The notes: generated from the sequence alone by a model not told the origin. DNA of 18,381 bases from 2-02-FULL-66-14 sp037443705 (GCA_037443705.1 JBBINV010000064.1:1-18381), one strand, 5' to 3'; shown: positions 9,760-16,584, numbered from the stretch's first letter. A program made the numbers and translations.

Positions 9760-10641
9760 ATGTCGCCGGCCGATTCGGCGCTGCTGGACGCGTTCTGCGA
9801 CGCGCTGTGGCTCGAGGACGGTCTCGCGCGCCCCACGCTCGAATCGTACCGGCGGGATGTCTCGCAGCTCGCCGCGTTCCTGAAGGATCGCGGGCTCGCC
9901 GAGGCGCAAGAGGCGGACCTGTTCGCTTTTCTCGCCGCGCGGCGCGGGCGCGCCTCGAGCGCCGCGCGCATGCTCTCGAGCCTGAAGCGCTTCTACCGGT
10001 ACTGCCTGCGCGAGCGGCGCATTCGTGCCGATCCCACGCTCAAGCTCGACCCGCCGCGGCGCCCGCGCCGCTTTCCGCGGACCCTCTCCGAAGCCGACGT
10101 GGAGGCGCTGCTCGATGCGCCGGACCCGGGCACGCCGCTCGGCCTGCGCGATCGCGCGATGCTGGAAGTGCTCTACGCCTCGGGACTGCGCGTCTCGGAG
10201 CTGGTCGCGCTCAAGACCTTCGAGGCGAACCTCGAGGCGGGCGTGTTGCGTGTCATGGGCAAGGGGTCGAAGGAGCGTCTCGTGCCGCTCGGAGAGGAAG
10301 CCGTGCATTGGGTACGCCGTTACATCGAGGATTCCAGAAGACAATTGCTGGGTAAGAAAACTTCCGACTCCCTCTTCATCACGGCGCGCGGCGGAGCGAT
10401 GACGCGGCAGGCGTTCTGGCACAACCTGAAGCGCCATGGCGCGCGCGCCATTCCCGGCAAGAGACTCTCGCCGCACGTGCTGCGTCACGCGTTCGCGACG
10501 CACCTCATCAACCACGGCGCGGATCTGCGCGCGGTGCAGCTGCTGCTCGGGCATTCGGACATCTCCACGACGCAGATTTACACGCACGTCGCGCGCGAGC
10601 GCCTGAAGGCGCTGCACGCGAAGCACCATCCGCGTGGCTGA
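9760..10641 (+). CDS. xerD: Site-specific tyrosine recombinase XerD
   Basis: A 293-residue tyrosine recombinase, close to the usual ~298. An N-terminal SAM-like core-binding domain (DGLARPTLESYRRDVSQLAAFL) is followed by the catalytic domain with all expected residues: R144 (SGLRVSEL), K168 (GKGSKERLVPLG), H239 and R242 (SPHVLRHAFATHL), H265 (LLGHSDISTTQIYTHV) and nucleophile Y274. With XerC it resolves chromosome dimers at dif before division. XerD rather than XerC is preferred from the GKGSKERLVPLGEEAV segment, the QIYTHVARERLKALHAKHHPRG ending and the neighbouring ybaK, but this is not absolute. The ATG at 9760, with GGAG 11 nt upstream, gives the family N-terminus; the long upstream open frame overlaps the previous gene. 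There are no mobile-element hallmarks nearby, so it is not an integrase of an island. Confidence 0.92.
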   Translation: MSPADSALLDAFCDALWLEDGLARPTLESYRRDVSQLAAFLKDRGLAEAQEADLFAFLAARRGRASSAARMLSSLKRFYRYCLRERRIRADPTLKLDPPRRPRRFPRTLSEADVEALLDAPDPGTPLGLRDRAMLEVLYASGLRVSELVALKTFEANLEAGVLRVMGKGSKERLVPLGEEAVHWVRRYIEDSRRQLLGKKTSDSLFITARGGAMTRQAFWHNLKRHGARAIPGKRLSPHVLRHAFATHLINHGADLRAVQLLLGHSDISTTQIYTHVARERLKALHAKHHPRG

Positions 10642-11107
10642 GTCGCCGGCCACGAAATTCCTGAAAGCGCACCGCGTGCCCTACACGGAGCATGTCTACG
10701 AGTACGTGGAGCATGGCGGCACCGCGCTGCCGTCCGAGTCGCTCGGCATCCCCGAGCACGAGGTGGTGAAGACGCTCGTGATGGAGGACGAGGAGGGAAG
10801 ACCCCTCATCGTCCTGATGCACGGCGATCGCAAGGTCTCGACAAAGAACCTCGCGCGCCAGGCGGGCGCGAAGCGCATCGAGCCGTGCCGCCCGGAGGCC
10901 GCGCAGCGCCACACCGGCTACCAGGTCGGCGGAACCTCCCCGTTCGGCACGCGAAAGAAGCTCCCGGTCTACCTGGAGCGCTCGATCCTCGGATTGCCGG
11001 AGATCTACATCAACGGGGGACGACGGGGGTTTCTGGTCAGGGTGAAAACCGACGACCTCCGCCGCGTTCTATCGCCGCAGCTCGTGGACGTGGCGCTGGA
11101 ACCCTAG
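10634..11107 (+). CDS. ybaK: Cys-tRNA(Pro) deacylase, YbaK/EbsC family
   Basis: A 157-residue trans-editing protein that hydrolyses Cys mischarged on tRNA(Pro) in the cytosol. The fold is recognised by TKFLKAHRVPYTEHVYEYVEHGG, the catalytic lysine in HEVVKTLVM (K46, the same number as the essential Lys of the Haemophilus protein), STKNLARQAGAKRIEPC and the GGTSPFGTRKKLPVYLE substrate loop. The length is typical. The GTG start at 10634 overlaps the end of xerD by 8 nt, so the two are probably co-translated. The gene is convergent with folB, with 35 bp between the stops. I saw no convincing terminator there. Confidence 0.93.
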   Translation: MAESPATKFLKAHRVPYTEHVYEYVEHGGTALPSESLGIPEHEVVKTLVMEDEEGRPLIVLMHGDRKVSTKNLARQAGAKRIEPCRPEAAQRHTGYQVGGTSPFGTRKKLPVYLERSILGLPEIYINGGRRGFLVRVKTDDLRRVLSPQLVDVALEP

Positions 11108-11142
11108 GAGGGGGCAACGGGGGAACCTTGGTGCTCCTGTTC

Positions 11143-11496
11143 CTATGGTTTGCGACGCTCGATCGAGACGCCTACGAACTTCGCGTTCGGCAGGATCGCG
11201 ATCTTCGCGGCGCTCACTCGTACCCAGGGCGCGCCGAAATCGTCGATCAGGAGCCGCGCGATCCGGTCGGCGAAGGTCTCCACGAGGCGATAATGCGCGC
11301 TCGCGGCGAGCGCCTTGATCCTGAGCGCCACCTGCTCGTAGTCGATGGTGTCGGCGACGCGGTCGCTCGCGAACACCGTTTCGCCCGGCAGGCCGATGTC
11401 GAGATCGACCGAGACCGTCTGCGCGAAATGGCGCTCGCGCCGGTGAATGCCGATCAGGACGTCGACGCGCAGGTCGCGGATCAGGATGGAGTCCAT
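11143..11496 (-). CDS. folB: Dihydroneopterin aldolase
   Basis: A 117-residue FolB protein, the usual length. Conserved parts are IGIHRRERHFAQTV (substrate-pocket glutamate region), DTIDYEQV, YRLVETFADRIA (pterin-anchoring E73) and the catalytic lysine K98 within VRVSAAKIAILPNAKFVGVSIERRK. The enzyme cleaves 7,8-dihydroneopterin to 6-hydroxymethyl-dihydropterin in folate synthesis and forms cytoplasmic octamers. It is transcribed away from plsY, 28 bp separating the two start codons. A TATAAT on the minus strand lies 9 nt before its ATG, so the message may have nearly no leader. Confidence 0.93.
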   Translation of the reverse strand: MDSILIRDLRVDVLIGIHRRERHFAQTVSVDLDIGLPGETVFASDRVADTIDYEQVALRIKALAASAHYRLVETFADRIARLLIDDFGAPWVRVSAAKIAILPNAKFVGVSIERRKP

Positions 11497-11505
11497 GCCC
11501 TGCGG

Positions 11506-11515
11506 ATTATAGAAT
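11506..11515. promoter_or_regulatory. Overlapping bidirectional -10 elements for folB and plsY
   Basis: The 10-bp stretch ATTATAGAAT holds a perfect TATAAT on the minus strand (complement of 11506-11511) and TAGAAT on the plus strand (11510-11515), sharing two base pairs. Each is 9 nt from the corresponding ATG (11496 minus, 11525 plus). No separate promoter DNA exists in the 28-bp spacer, so -35 contacts for each direction must lie inside the opposite gene. Confidence 0.5.
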
Positions 11516-11524
11516 CGGCAGCCT

Positions 11525-12130
11525 ATGCAGACGCTTCTCGTCGCCGCTGCGGCCTACGCCCTCGGCTCGGTGTCGTTCGCGATCCTCGTGAGCGCGCTTT
11601 TCCGGCTTCCCGACCCGCGCAGCTACGGCTCGAGGAATCCCGGCGCGACCAACGTGTTGCGGTCGGGAAGCAGGCTCGCTGCGGCGCTGACTCTGGTCGG
11701 CGACACGGGCAAGGGCGCGGCGGCCGTGGGCCTTGCCGCGCTGTACACCGGGCAGGGGACCGTGGGCGGCATCGACCCGCCGATCGCCGGCGCGATGGCG
11801 CTGCTCGGCCACGTCTATCCCGCGTACCACCGCTTTCGCGGCGGCAAGGGCGTCGCGACCGCTGCGGGCGTGCTCCTTGCGCTCGACCCGACCCTGGGTC
11901 TCGGGGCCCTGGCCACGTTCGGGATCCTGCTCGCGTTCTTCCGCATGGTGTCGCTCGCCTCGATGGTCGCGGCGGTGTTTGCCGCGTTCTGGGCCTGGCT
12001 GCTGTTCGGTCTTGCCCCGGTCACCCCGGTGGTCGGCGCGATCGCGCTGTTGGTTCTGTGGCGCCACCGCGACAACATCGTCCGGATCGCGCACGGCGCG
12101 GAGCCGCGGCTGGGAAGGAAGACCGCGTGA
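11525..12130 (+). CDS. plsY: Acyl phosphate:glycerol-3-phosphate acyltransferase PlsY
   Basis: A 201-residue inner-membrane enzyme that transfers an acyl group from acyl-phosphate to glycerol-3-phosphate, the first step of phospholipid synthesis (with PlsX). Several hydrophobic spans alternate with the three known motifs: GSRNPGATNVLR (35-46), GHVYPAYHRFRGGKGVATAAG (phosphate-binding glycine-rich loop) and the C-terminal RHRDNIVRIAHGAEPRLG. The length is typical. The ATG at 11525 follows a TAGAAT by 9 nt with no Shine-Dalgarno. The stop overlaps the GTG of the following reductase gene (GTGA), so the two are translationally coupled. Confidence 0.95.
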   Translation: MQTLLVAAAAYALGSVSFAILVSALFRLPDPRSYGSRNPGATNVLRSGSRLAAALTLVGDTGKGAAAVGLAALYTGQGTVGGIDPPIAGAMALLGHVYPAYHRFRGGKGVATAAGVLLALDPTLGLGALATFGILLAFFRMVSLASMVAAVFAAFWAWLLFGLAPVTPVVGAIALLVLWRHRDNIVRIAHGAEPRLGRKTA

Positions 12131-13089
12131 AGATACTCGTGCTCGGCGCCGGCGGCGTGGGCGGCTATTTCGGCGGGCGCATGGCGCAGGCCGGCGCCGA
12201 CGTGTCGTTTCTCGTGCGCCCGAAGCGCGCGGAGACGCTTGCGCGCGAGGGCCTGCGCATCGAGAGCCGTTTCGGCGACGCGAAGCTCGCAGTGAGGTGC
12301 GTGACGCAGGACGCGGTGACGCCCGGCTACGACGTGGTGATGTTCACCGCAAAAGCGTACGACCTCGCGAGCGCGGTCGAGGCGATCGCGCCCGCGATGG
12401 GCGAACGTACCTGCGTGTTGCCGCTCCTCAACGGCATTTCGCATCTGGATGTCCTGGATGCGCGGTTCGGCCGCAACCGGGTGATGGGCGGCGTGGCCTA
12501 CATCGCCGCGACGCTCTCCCCCGACGGCCGGATCCGGCACCTGAACGATTTTCACCGGCTGGTTTTCGGGCCGCGCGCGCCGTCGCAGTCGTCCCCCTGC
12601 GAGGCGCTGGGCGCGGTGCTCGAAGCCGTGAAGTTCGAATGGCAGCGGCGCGAAGACATCGAGCAGGCGATGTGGGACAAATGGGTGCTGCTTGCGACGC
12701 TCGCGGCGGTTACCTGCCTGATGCGCGCGGCGATCGGGGACATCATGGCGACGCGCGCGGGGGAGCGGCTCACGCGCCAGCTTCTCGAGGAGTGCGCGGC
12801 AACTGCCGCAGCGGCGGGATTCCCGACGCCGGAGCGCGTACTCGCCGGCTACCGCGACATGCTTACGCGCAGCGGCTCGGACTTCACGGCCTCGATGCTG
12901 CGCGATATCGAGCAGGGCGGCCCGACCGAGGGCGAGCACATTCTCGGCGCGCTGCTTGCACGGGCCGCGCGCCATGGCGTCGCTGCGCCCCTGCTCGAGG
13001 TTGCGGCAACCCACGCCGAGGCGTACGAAGCGCGCCGGCGGCGTGAAGCGGCTAACCGGCCTGCAGGTCCCAGCGCGGGCGGACGGTGA
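12127..13089 (+). CDS. panE: 2-dehydropantoate 2-reductase family protein (ketopantoate reductase)
   Basis: A 320-residue protein with the NADP Rossmann motif at the very N-terminus (MKILVLGAGGVGGYFGG), which fixes the GTG start at 12127. Expected active-site positions are present: K76 (FTAKAYD), N102 (PLLNGI), K185 (MWDKWVLLATLAAVTCL) and the C-terminal S256 and E268 (TASMLRDIEQGGPTEGEHI). The family reduces ketopantoate to pantoate for coenzyme A, but bacteria often carry several paralogues with other 2-oxoacid roles, so the gene symbol is tentative. It overlaps plsY by 4 nt (GTGA) and runs 38 nt into the 3' end of the convergent tsaD. Confidence 0.85.
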   Translation: MKILVLGAGGVGGYFGGRMAQAGADVSFLVRPKRAETLAREGLRIESRFGDAKLAVRCVTQDAVTPGYDVVMFTAKAYDLASAVEAIAPAMGERTCVLPLLNGISHLDVLDARFGRNRVMGGVAYIAATLSPDGRIRHLNDFHRLVFGPRAPSQSSPCEALGAVLEAVKFEWQRREDIEQAMWDKWVLLATLAAVTCLMRAAIGDIMATRAGERLTRQLLEECAATAAAAGFPTPERVLAGYRDMLTRSGSDFTASMLRDIEQGGPTEGEHILGALLARAARHGVAAPLLEVAATHAEAYEARRRREAANRPAGPSAGGR

Positions 13090-14068
13090 AGGCCGACGAC
13101 GGTTCGCCTTTCACGAACCCCTCTCGCAGCCGGAGTGCGCCCGCGAAGGCGATCATGGCGCCGTTATCGGTGCACAGCTCCGGCTCGGGGAAATAGACGT
13201 CGAACCCGCGCTTCGCGCCCGCGGCGTGCAGCGCGGCGCGGAGCATCCGGTTTGCGCCGACGCCGCCTGCGACGACCAGACGCGTCGATCCCGTCGATTC
13301 GGCCGCACGCGCGCATTTCGCGACCAGCACATCGACGACGGCATCCTGGAACGCGCGCGCGACGTCGGCGTGGAACTGCACGTTCGGCTCGGCGCCGCGC
13401 ACGAGCGTCTGCACCGCGGTCTTCAGGCCCGAGAAACTGAACTCAAGGTCGCCGCTCGCGATCATGGGGCGTGGCAGCCGGTACCGTCCGGGCGTGCCGG
13501 AGTCGGCGAGCTGCGCGAGCGCCGGCCCCCCCGGATACCCCAGGCCGAGCAGCTTCGCGGTCTTGTCGAACGCTTCGCCCGCCGCGTCGTCCTGCGTTTC
13601 GCCGAGGAGCGCGTAGCGCCCGACGCCCTCCACGAGCATGAGCTGCGTGTGTCCGCCCGAGACGAGAAGCGCGACGTAGGGGAACGCGGGCGCGCGCCCG
13701 GACAGGAGCGGGGAGAGCAGATGCCCCTCGAGGTGGTGGATTCCGATCGCCGGGACTCCGAGCGCGAGTGCGAGCCCGCGCGCGAAAGCCGCGCCCACGA
13801 GGAGCGCTCCGGCGAGCCCCGGGCCCTCCGTGTAGGCGACGGCCTTTACGTGCTGGATCGTTTCGGAACCGGATTTCAGGACCCTCCGTACCAGAGGGAT
13901 CAGTCGGCGCACATGGTCGCGCGAGGCGAGCTCGGGCACCACGCCGCCATAGGCCTCGTGCATCGCCACCTGCGAATGCACGGCGTGGCCGAGGAGCCGG
14001 CCGGCGGCGCCATCGTACAAGGCGACCCCGGTCTCGTCGCACGAGGTCTCGATCCCTAGGATCAGCAT
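13052..14068 (-). CDS. tsaD: tRNA N6-adenosine threonylcarbamoyltransferase TsaD (Gcp)
   Basis: A 338-residue ASKHA-fold protein that, with TsaB and TsaE, attaches threonylcarbamoyl to A37 of ANN-decoding tRNAs. Seen are the N-terminal MLILGIETSCDETGVALYD, the GGVVPELASRDH segment, the iron-binding HHLEGH at 111-116, SGGHTQLMLVEG, GEAFDKTAKLLGLGYPGG and a C-terminal LCTDNGAMIAFAG with the metal-ligand aspartate. The ATG at 14068 was chosen because it yields the family's MxILGIETSCDETG start; the open frame extends upstream across rpsU and is not real there. It diverges from rpsU across 49 bp and overlaps the convergent ketopantoate reductase gene by 38 nt. A CAGAAT hexamer lies 6 nt before its ATG. 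Confidence 0.96.
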   Translation of the reverse strand: MLILGIETSCDETGVALYDGAAGRLLGHAVHSQVAMHEAYGGVVPELASRDHVRRLIPLVRRVLKSGSETIQHVKAVAYTEGPGLAGALLVGAAFARGLALALGVPAIGIHHLEGHLLSPLLSGRAPAFPYVALLVSGGHTQLMLVEGVGRYALLGETQDDAAGEAFDKTAKLLGLGYPGGPALAQLADSGTPGRYRLPRPMIASGDLEFSFSGLKTAVQTLVRGAEPNVQFHADVARAFQDAVVDVLVAKCARAAESTGSTRLVVAGGVGANRMLRAALHAAGAKRGFDVYFPEPELCTDNGAMIAFAGALRLREGFVKGEPSSAFTVRPRWDLQAG

Positions 14069-14074
14069 CCCGGG

Positions 14075-14087
14075 ATTCTGATACAAT
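14075..14087. promoter_or_regulatory. Divergent promoter region, tsaD / rpsU
   Basis: On the plus strand TACAAT (14082-14087) would start the rpsU operon mRNA near 14094, about 24 nt before the rpsU ATG, with a CCGGGGAC ribosome-binding region at 14107-14114. On the minus strand CAGAAT (complement of 14075-14080) ends 6 nt before the tsaD ATG at 14068, which would be leaderless. A CTGA-N6-TCAG inverted repeat (14079-14092) straddles the plus-strand -10. Confidence 0.45.
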
Positions 14088-14117
14088 TCAGCCCCTTTCA
14101 GAGCATCCGGGGACTGA

Positions 14118-14330
14118 ATGCCGACCGTACGCGTCAAGGAAAACGAGCCCTTCGAAGTGGCGATGCGCCGCTTCAAGCGCACCGTGGAGAAGACCGGGCT
14201 CCTCACCGAGCTTCGCGCCCGCGAGTATTACGAGAAGCCCACCTCCGAGAGAAAGCGCAAGCTCGCCGCTGCCGTCAAGCGCCACCACAAGCGCCTGCGC
14301 AGCCAGATGTTGCCGCAGAAGCTGTACTGA
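14118..14330 (+). CDS. rpsU: 30S ribosomal protein bS21
   Basis: A 70-residue, very basic protein matching bS21 across its whole length (PTVRVKENEPFEVAMRRFKRT...EYYEKPTSERKRKLAAAVKRHHKRL...). bS21 sits on the 30S platform near the anti-Shine-Dalgarno end of 16S rRNA and helps initiation. It is the first gene of the classic macromolecular-synthesis operon (rpsU, dnaG, rpoD), here with yqeY inserted second. The ATG has a GGGGAC element 3-8 nt upstream. Its TGA stop overlaps the proposed CTG start of yqeY. Confidence 0.98.
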   Translation: MPTVRVKENEPFEVAMRRFKRTVEKTGLLTELRAREYYEKPTSERKRKLAAAVKRHHKRLRSQMLPQKLY

Positions 14331-14773
14331 GCCTCAAGCAAAAAATCAACGAAGACATGAAGGCGGCCATGCGCGCCAGGGACGCGGCGCGCCTGTCGGC
14401 CGTGCGCCTTCTGCTTGCCGCGATGAAGCAGAAGGAAGTAGACGAGCGCGTCGAGCTCTCCGACGCCGTCGTCCTCGGCATCATCGACAAGATGATCAAG
14501 CAGCGCCGCGAGTCGGTCGCGCAGTACGAGAAGGCCGGGCGCAGCGATCTTGCGGAGGCGGAGAAATTCGAGATCGGCGTCCTCTCGGGATACCTGCCGC
14601 AGCAAATGGGAGAGGCGGAGATCGCCGAGGCGGTCGCGGCTGCCGTGGCCGAGTCCGGGGCCGCGGGAATCAAGGACATGGGCAGGGTGATGGCGCTCCT
14701 CAAGCCGCGCCTTGCCGGACGCGCCGACATGGGCAAAGTGTCGGGACAGGTAAAAGCGAAGCTGTCGGGCTGA
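14327..14773 (+). CDS. yqeY: GatB/YqeY-domain protein, probable CTG start
   Basis: A YqeY-family protein of 148 residues if started at the CTG at 14327, or 138 if started at the first ATG (14357). The CTG-started N-terminus reads (M)SLKQKINEDMKAAMRARD, which is the standard family beginning, and the resulting length is normal. No in-frame ATG or GTG occurs between the upstream stop and 14357. The ATG at 14357 would remove most of the first helix and has no properly spaced Shine-Dalgarno. The CTG overlaps the rpsU stop as CTGA, imitating the ATGA/GTGA couplings seen elsewhere in this window. The domain is related to the tail of GatB and is thought to contact tRNA; its cellular role is not established. 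A hairpin with a T-run begins 1 nt after its stop. Confidence 0.9.
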   Translation: MSLKQKINEDMKAAMRARDAARLSAVRLLLAAMKQKEVDERVELSDAVVLGIIDKMIKQRRESVAQYEKAGRSDLAEAEKFEIGVLSGYLPQQMGEAEIAEAVAAAVAESGAAGIKDMGRVMALLKPRLAGRADMGKVSGQVKAKLSG

Positions 14774-14797
14774 AAAACCGGGACAGACCCGGTTTTT
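14774..14797 (+). terminator. Candidate intrinsic terminator/attenuator of rpsU-yqeY
   Basis: The left unit alone is a canonical intrinsic terminator: AAAACCGGG, loop ACAGA, CCCGGTTTT plus one more T, i.e. a 9-bp stem with five GC pairs and a T-run. It starts 1 nt after the yqeY stop. E. coli has a terminator at the equivalent place between rpsU and dnaG that keeps primase low relative to S21; the same role is inferred here. Confidence 0.6.
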
Positions 14798-14827
14798 GGA
14801 TTCAAAATCCGGGTCTGTCCCGGTTTT
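14774..14827. repeat. Four-fold symmetric inverted repeat between yqeY and dnaG
   Basis: Two 19-bp perfect arms (14774-14792 and 14809-14827; outer AAAACCGGG, inner CCCGG) face each other. After one T·T mismatch the stem continues with 4 further A-T pairs to a 6-nt loop (14798-14803). Each arm is itself a small hairpin, CCGGG-5 nt-CCCGG flanked by A and T runs. It fills the gap between the yqeY stop and the dnaG start almost exactly. It resembles paired REP/BIME-type elements or a bidirectional terminator. Confidence 0.9.
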
Positions 14828-14832
14828 CGGCC

Positions 14833-16584
14833 GTGATCCCGGATTCATTCAAGCAGGACCTGCTCAACCGCGTCGACATCGTCGAGGTCGTTTCGCGCTA
14901 CGTGCAGCTGAAGAAGGCGGGCGCGAATCATGTCGGCCTTTGCCCCTTTCACAACGAGAAGACCCCGTCGTTCTCGGTGAGCCCGGCCAAGCAGTTCTAT
15001 CACTGCTTCGGGTGCGGGGCGCACGGCAACGCGATCGGGTTCCTCATGGCGTACGCGGGCCTGGGCTACGTGGATGCCGTGAAGGAGCTCGCGGCGTCCG
15101 CCGGCGTGCCGATGCCGGAATGGCAGCCGCGCAGCCCCGAGGCGGCGGCGCGGCGCGAGCGCGAGGCCGGCCTCGGCACCGTCATGGAGCGGGCGATGGA
15201 CTACTACCGTGCCGAGCTCAGGAAATCGCCGCGCGCGATCGAGTACCTCAAGCGGCGCGGTCTCTCGGGAGAGATCGCGGCGCGGTTTCGCCTTGGCTAC
15301 GCGCCCGAGGACTGGCAAGGGCTGAAACGGGTCTTCGAAGACTACTCCCTGCCGGCCCTGGCGCAGTGCGGCCTGGTCATCGACAACGACGAGGGACGGC
15401 GCTACGACCGTTTCCGCGACCGGGTCATGTTTCCGATTTTTTCGGCGCGCGGCGCGGTGATCGGTTTCGGCGGCCGGGTGATCGGAGAGGGCGAGCCCAA
15501 GTACCTGAACTCCCCGGAGACGCCGCTGTTCGAGAAGGGGCGGGAGCTCTACGGGCTCGTCCAGGCGCACGGGGCGATCCGAACGGCAAACCGCGTGGTC
15601 GTGGTCGAGGGCTACATGGACGTGGTGGCGCTCGCGCAGCACGGCATAGGCTATGCGGTCGCGACCCTCGGCACCGCGACCACGGCGGTGCACGTAGCGA
15701 AGCTCCTGCGTCTGGCCGACGAGGTCGTGTTCTGCTTCGATGGCGACGCGGCCGGGCGCAAGGCTGCCTGGCGCGCGCTCGAGGTGAGCCTTGCGCTCGC
15801 TCCGGACCGAAAGCCCATCCGGTTCCTGTTCCTGCCCGAAGGCGAAGACCCGGACAGCTATGTACGCCGGCACGGAGCCGCGGCCTTCGAGGGCCTGGCG
15901 CGCGATGCGCAGACGCTTTCGGGCTTTCTCCTCGGACAGCTGCGCGCCGAAGCCGACCTCGACACGGCCGAGGGGCGCGCCCGGTTCCTCTCGATCGCGA
16001 AGCCGCATATCGAAAAGGTCGCGGCGCCGGCGCTGAAGATCCAGCTCGTCAACGCGGTAGCCGAGCTCGGACGCGTCTCGGAGGCGGATATCGGGCGCCT
16101 GATGCAGGTGCCGGCGAGCCGCGAGTTCCGGCGAGCGCCGCCGCGCCGCGCCGCGCCGAGTGCGCCCACCTCGCCGGAGTGGACCCTGCTCGCGTGCGTG
16201 CTCACGAACCTGTCGCTCGTGGAGCACGTGGACCCGGAACTGCTCACGGCGGGGCTTCCGGAATCGCAGGCGCTGATGGCGATCCGGAAATTCTGCGAGG
16301 CGTTCGAGGACGAGCCCTCGCTCGGCGTGCTGATCGACGGCCTGGAGGGAGCCACCCGGGAGCTCGTGCTCCGGGCGCATGCCTACGGGGAGGACGTGGG
16401 ATTCGACGCCGAAGGGGCGAAGGGCGAGATTCAGGACGCGCTGCGCCGGCTGGACGTCCTGCGGCGCGGCCGCGAGCTGGAGGCGTTGCGCACGGGGGGG
16501 ATGAAGTCGAAGGAGGATTGGGCGGCCTACCAGCAGAAGCTGATCACCTACAAGCGCTTGCAGGGGGCACTTCCAAGCGCTTGA
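14833..16584 (+). CDS. dnaG: DNA primase
   Basis: A 583-residue primase of normal length. The N-terminal CHC2 zinc-binding domain has C37, H40, C58 and C61 (LCPFHNEKTPSF...YHCFGCGAHG). The central RNA-polymerase/Toprim part shows the conserved glutamate E259 in VEGYMDVVALAQ and D303/D305 in CFDGDAAGRKAAWRAL. The C-terminal ~150 residues form the DnaB-helicase-binding region. It synthesises RNA primers at the replication fork. The GTG at 14833 gives the expected (M)IPDSFKQDLLNRVDIVEVV start; the reading frame continues upstream through the inverted repeat, but that is not family sequence. No Shine-Dalgarno precedes the GTG; the 6 nt before it separate it from the repeat. Its last codons overlap two palindromes of the rpoD promoter. 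Confidence 0.97.
   Translation: MIPDSFKQDLLNRVDIVEVVSRYVQLKKAGANHVGLCPFHNEKTPSFSVSPAKQFYHCFGCGAHGNAIGFLMAYAGLGYVDAVKELAASAGVPMPEWQPRSPEAAARREREAGLGTVMERAMDYYRAELRKSPRAIEYLKRRGLSGEIAARFRLGYAPEDWQGLKRVFEDYSLPALAQCGLVIDNDEGRRYDRFRDRVMFPIFSARGAVIGFGGRVIGEGEPKYLNSPETPLFEKGRELYGLVQAHGAIRTANRVVVVEGYMDVVALAQHGIGYAVATLGTATTAVHVAKLLRLADEVVFCFDGDAAGRKAAWRALEVSLALAPDRKPIRFLFLPEGEDPDSYVRRHGAAAFEGLARDAQTLSGFLLGQLRAEADLDTAEGRARFLSIAKPHIEKVAAPALKIQLVNAVAELGRVSEADIGRLMQVPASREFRRAPPRRAAPSAPTSPEWTLLACVLTNLSLVEHVDPELLTAGLPESQALMAIRKFCEAFEDEPSLGVLIDGLEGATRELVLRAHAYGEDVGFDAEGAKGEIQDALRRLDVLRRGRELEALRTGGMKSKEDWAAYQQKLITYKRLQGALPSA
16551..16583. repeat. Twin 10-bp palindromes at the rpoD promoter (candidate operator)
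   Basis: The perfect palindrome CAAGCGCTTG occurs at 16551-16560 and again at 16574-16583, 23 bp apart start to start. The second copy spans the expected -35 position of the TATAAT at 16594-16599. Both lie within the last codons and stop of dnaG. This is the arrangement expected of a dimeric regulator binding two sites on one face of DNA, though tandem duplication of a short segment could also give it. Confidence 0.5.

Noticed and set aside
9760..10641. Integrase of a genomic island
   Set aside because: Length, motifs and the ybaK neighbour fit housekeeping XerD; no tRNA, att repeats or mobility genes are present.
11108..11142. Terminator between the convergent ybaK and folB genes
   Set aside because: Only weak complementary patches (AGGAG/CTCCT) and no T-run; not enough to call.
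14079..14092. LexA-like box at the rpsU promoter (CTGA-N6-TCAG)
   Set aside because: LexA sites of this type need CTGT-N8-ACAG. The spacing and the fourth base do not match, so only a short inverted repeat is claimed.
14833..16584. Upstream-extended dnaG reading frame running back through the inverted repeat and yqeY
   Set aside because: The upstream translation is not primase-like; the family N-terminus begins at GTG 14833.
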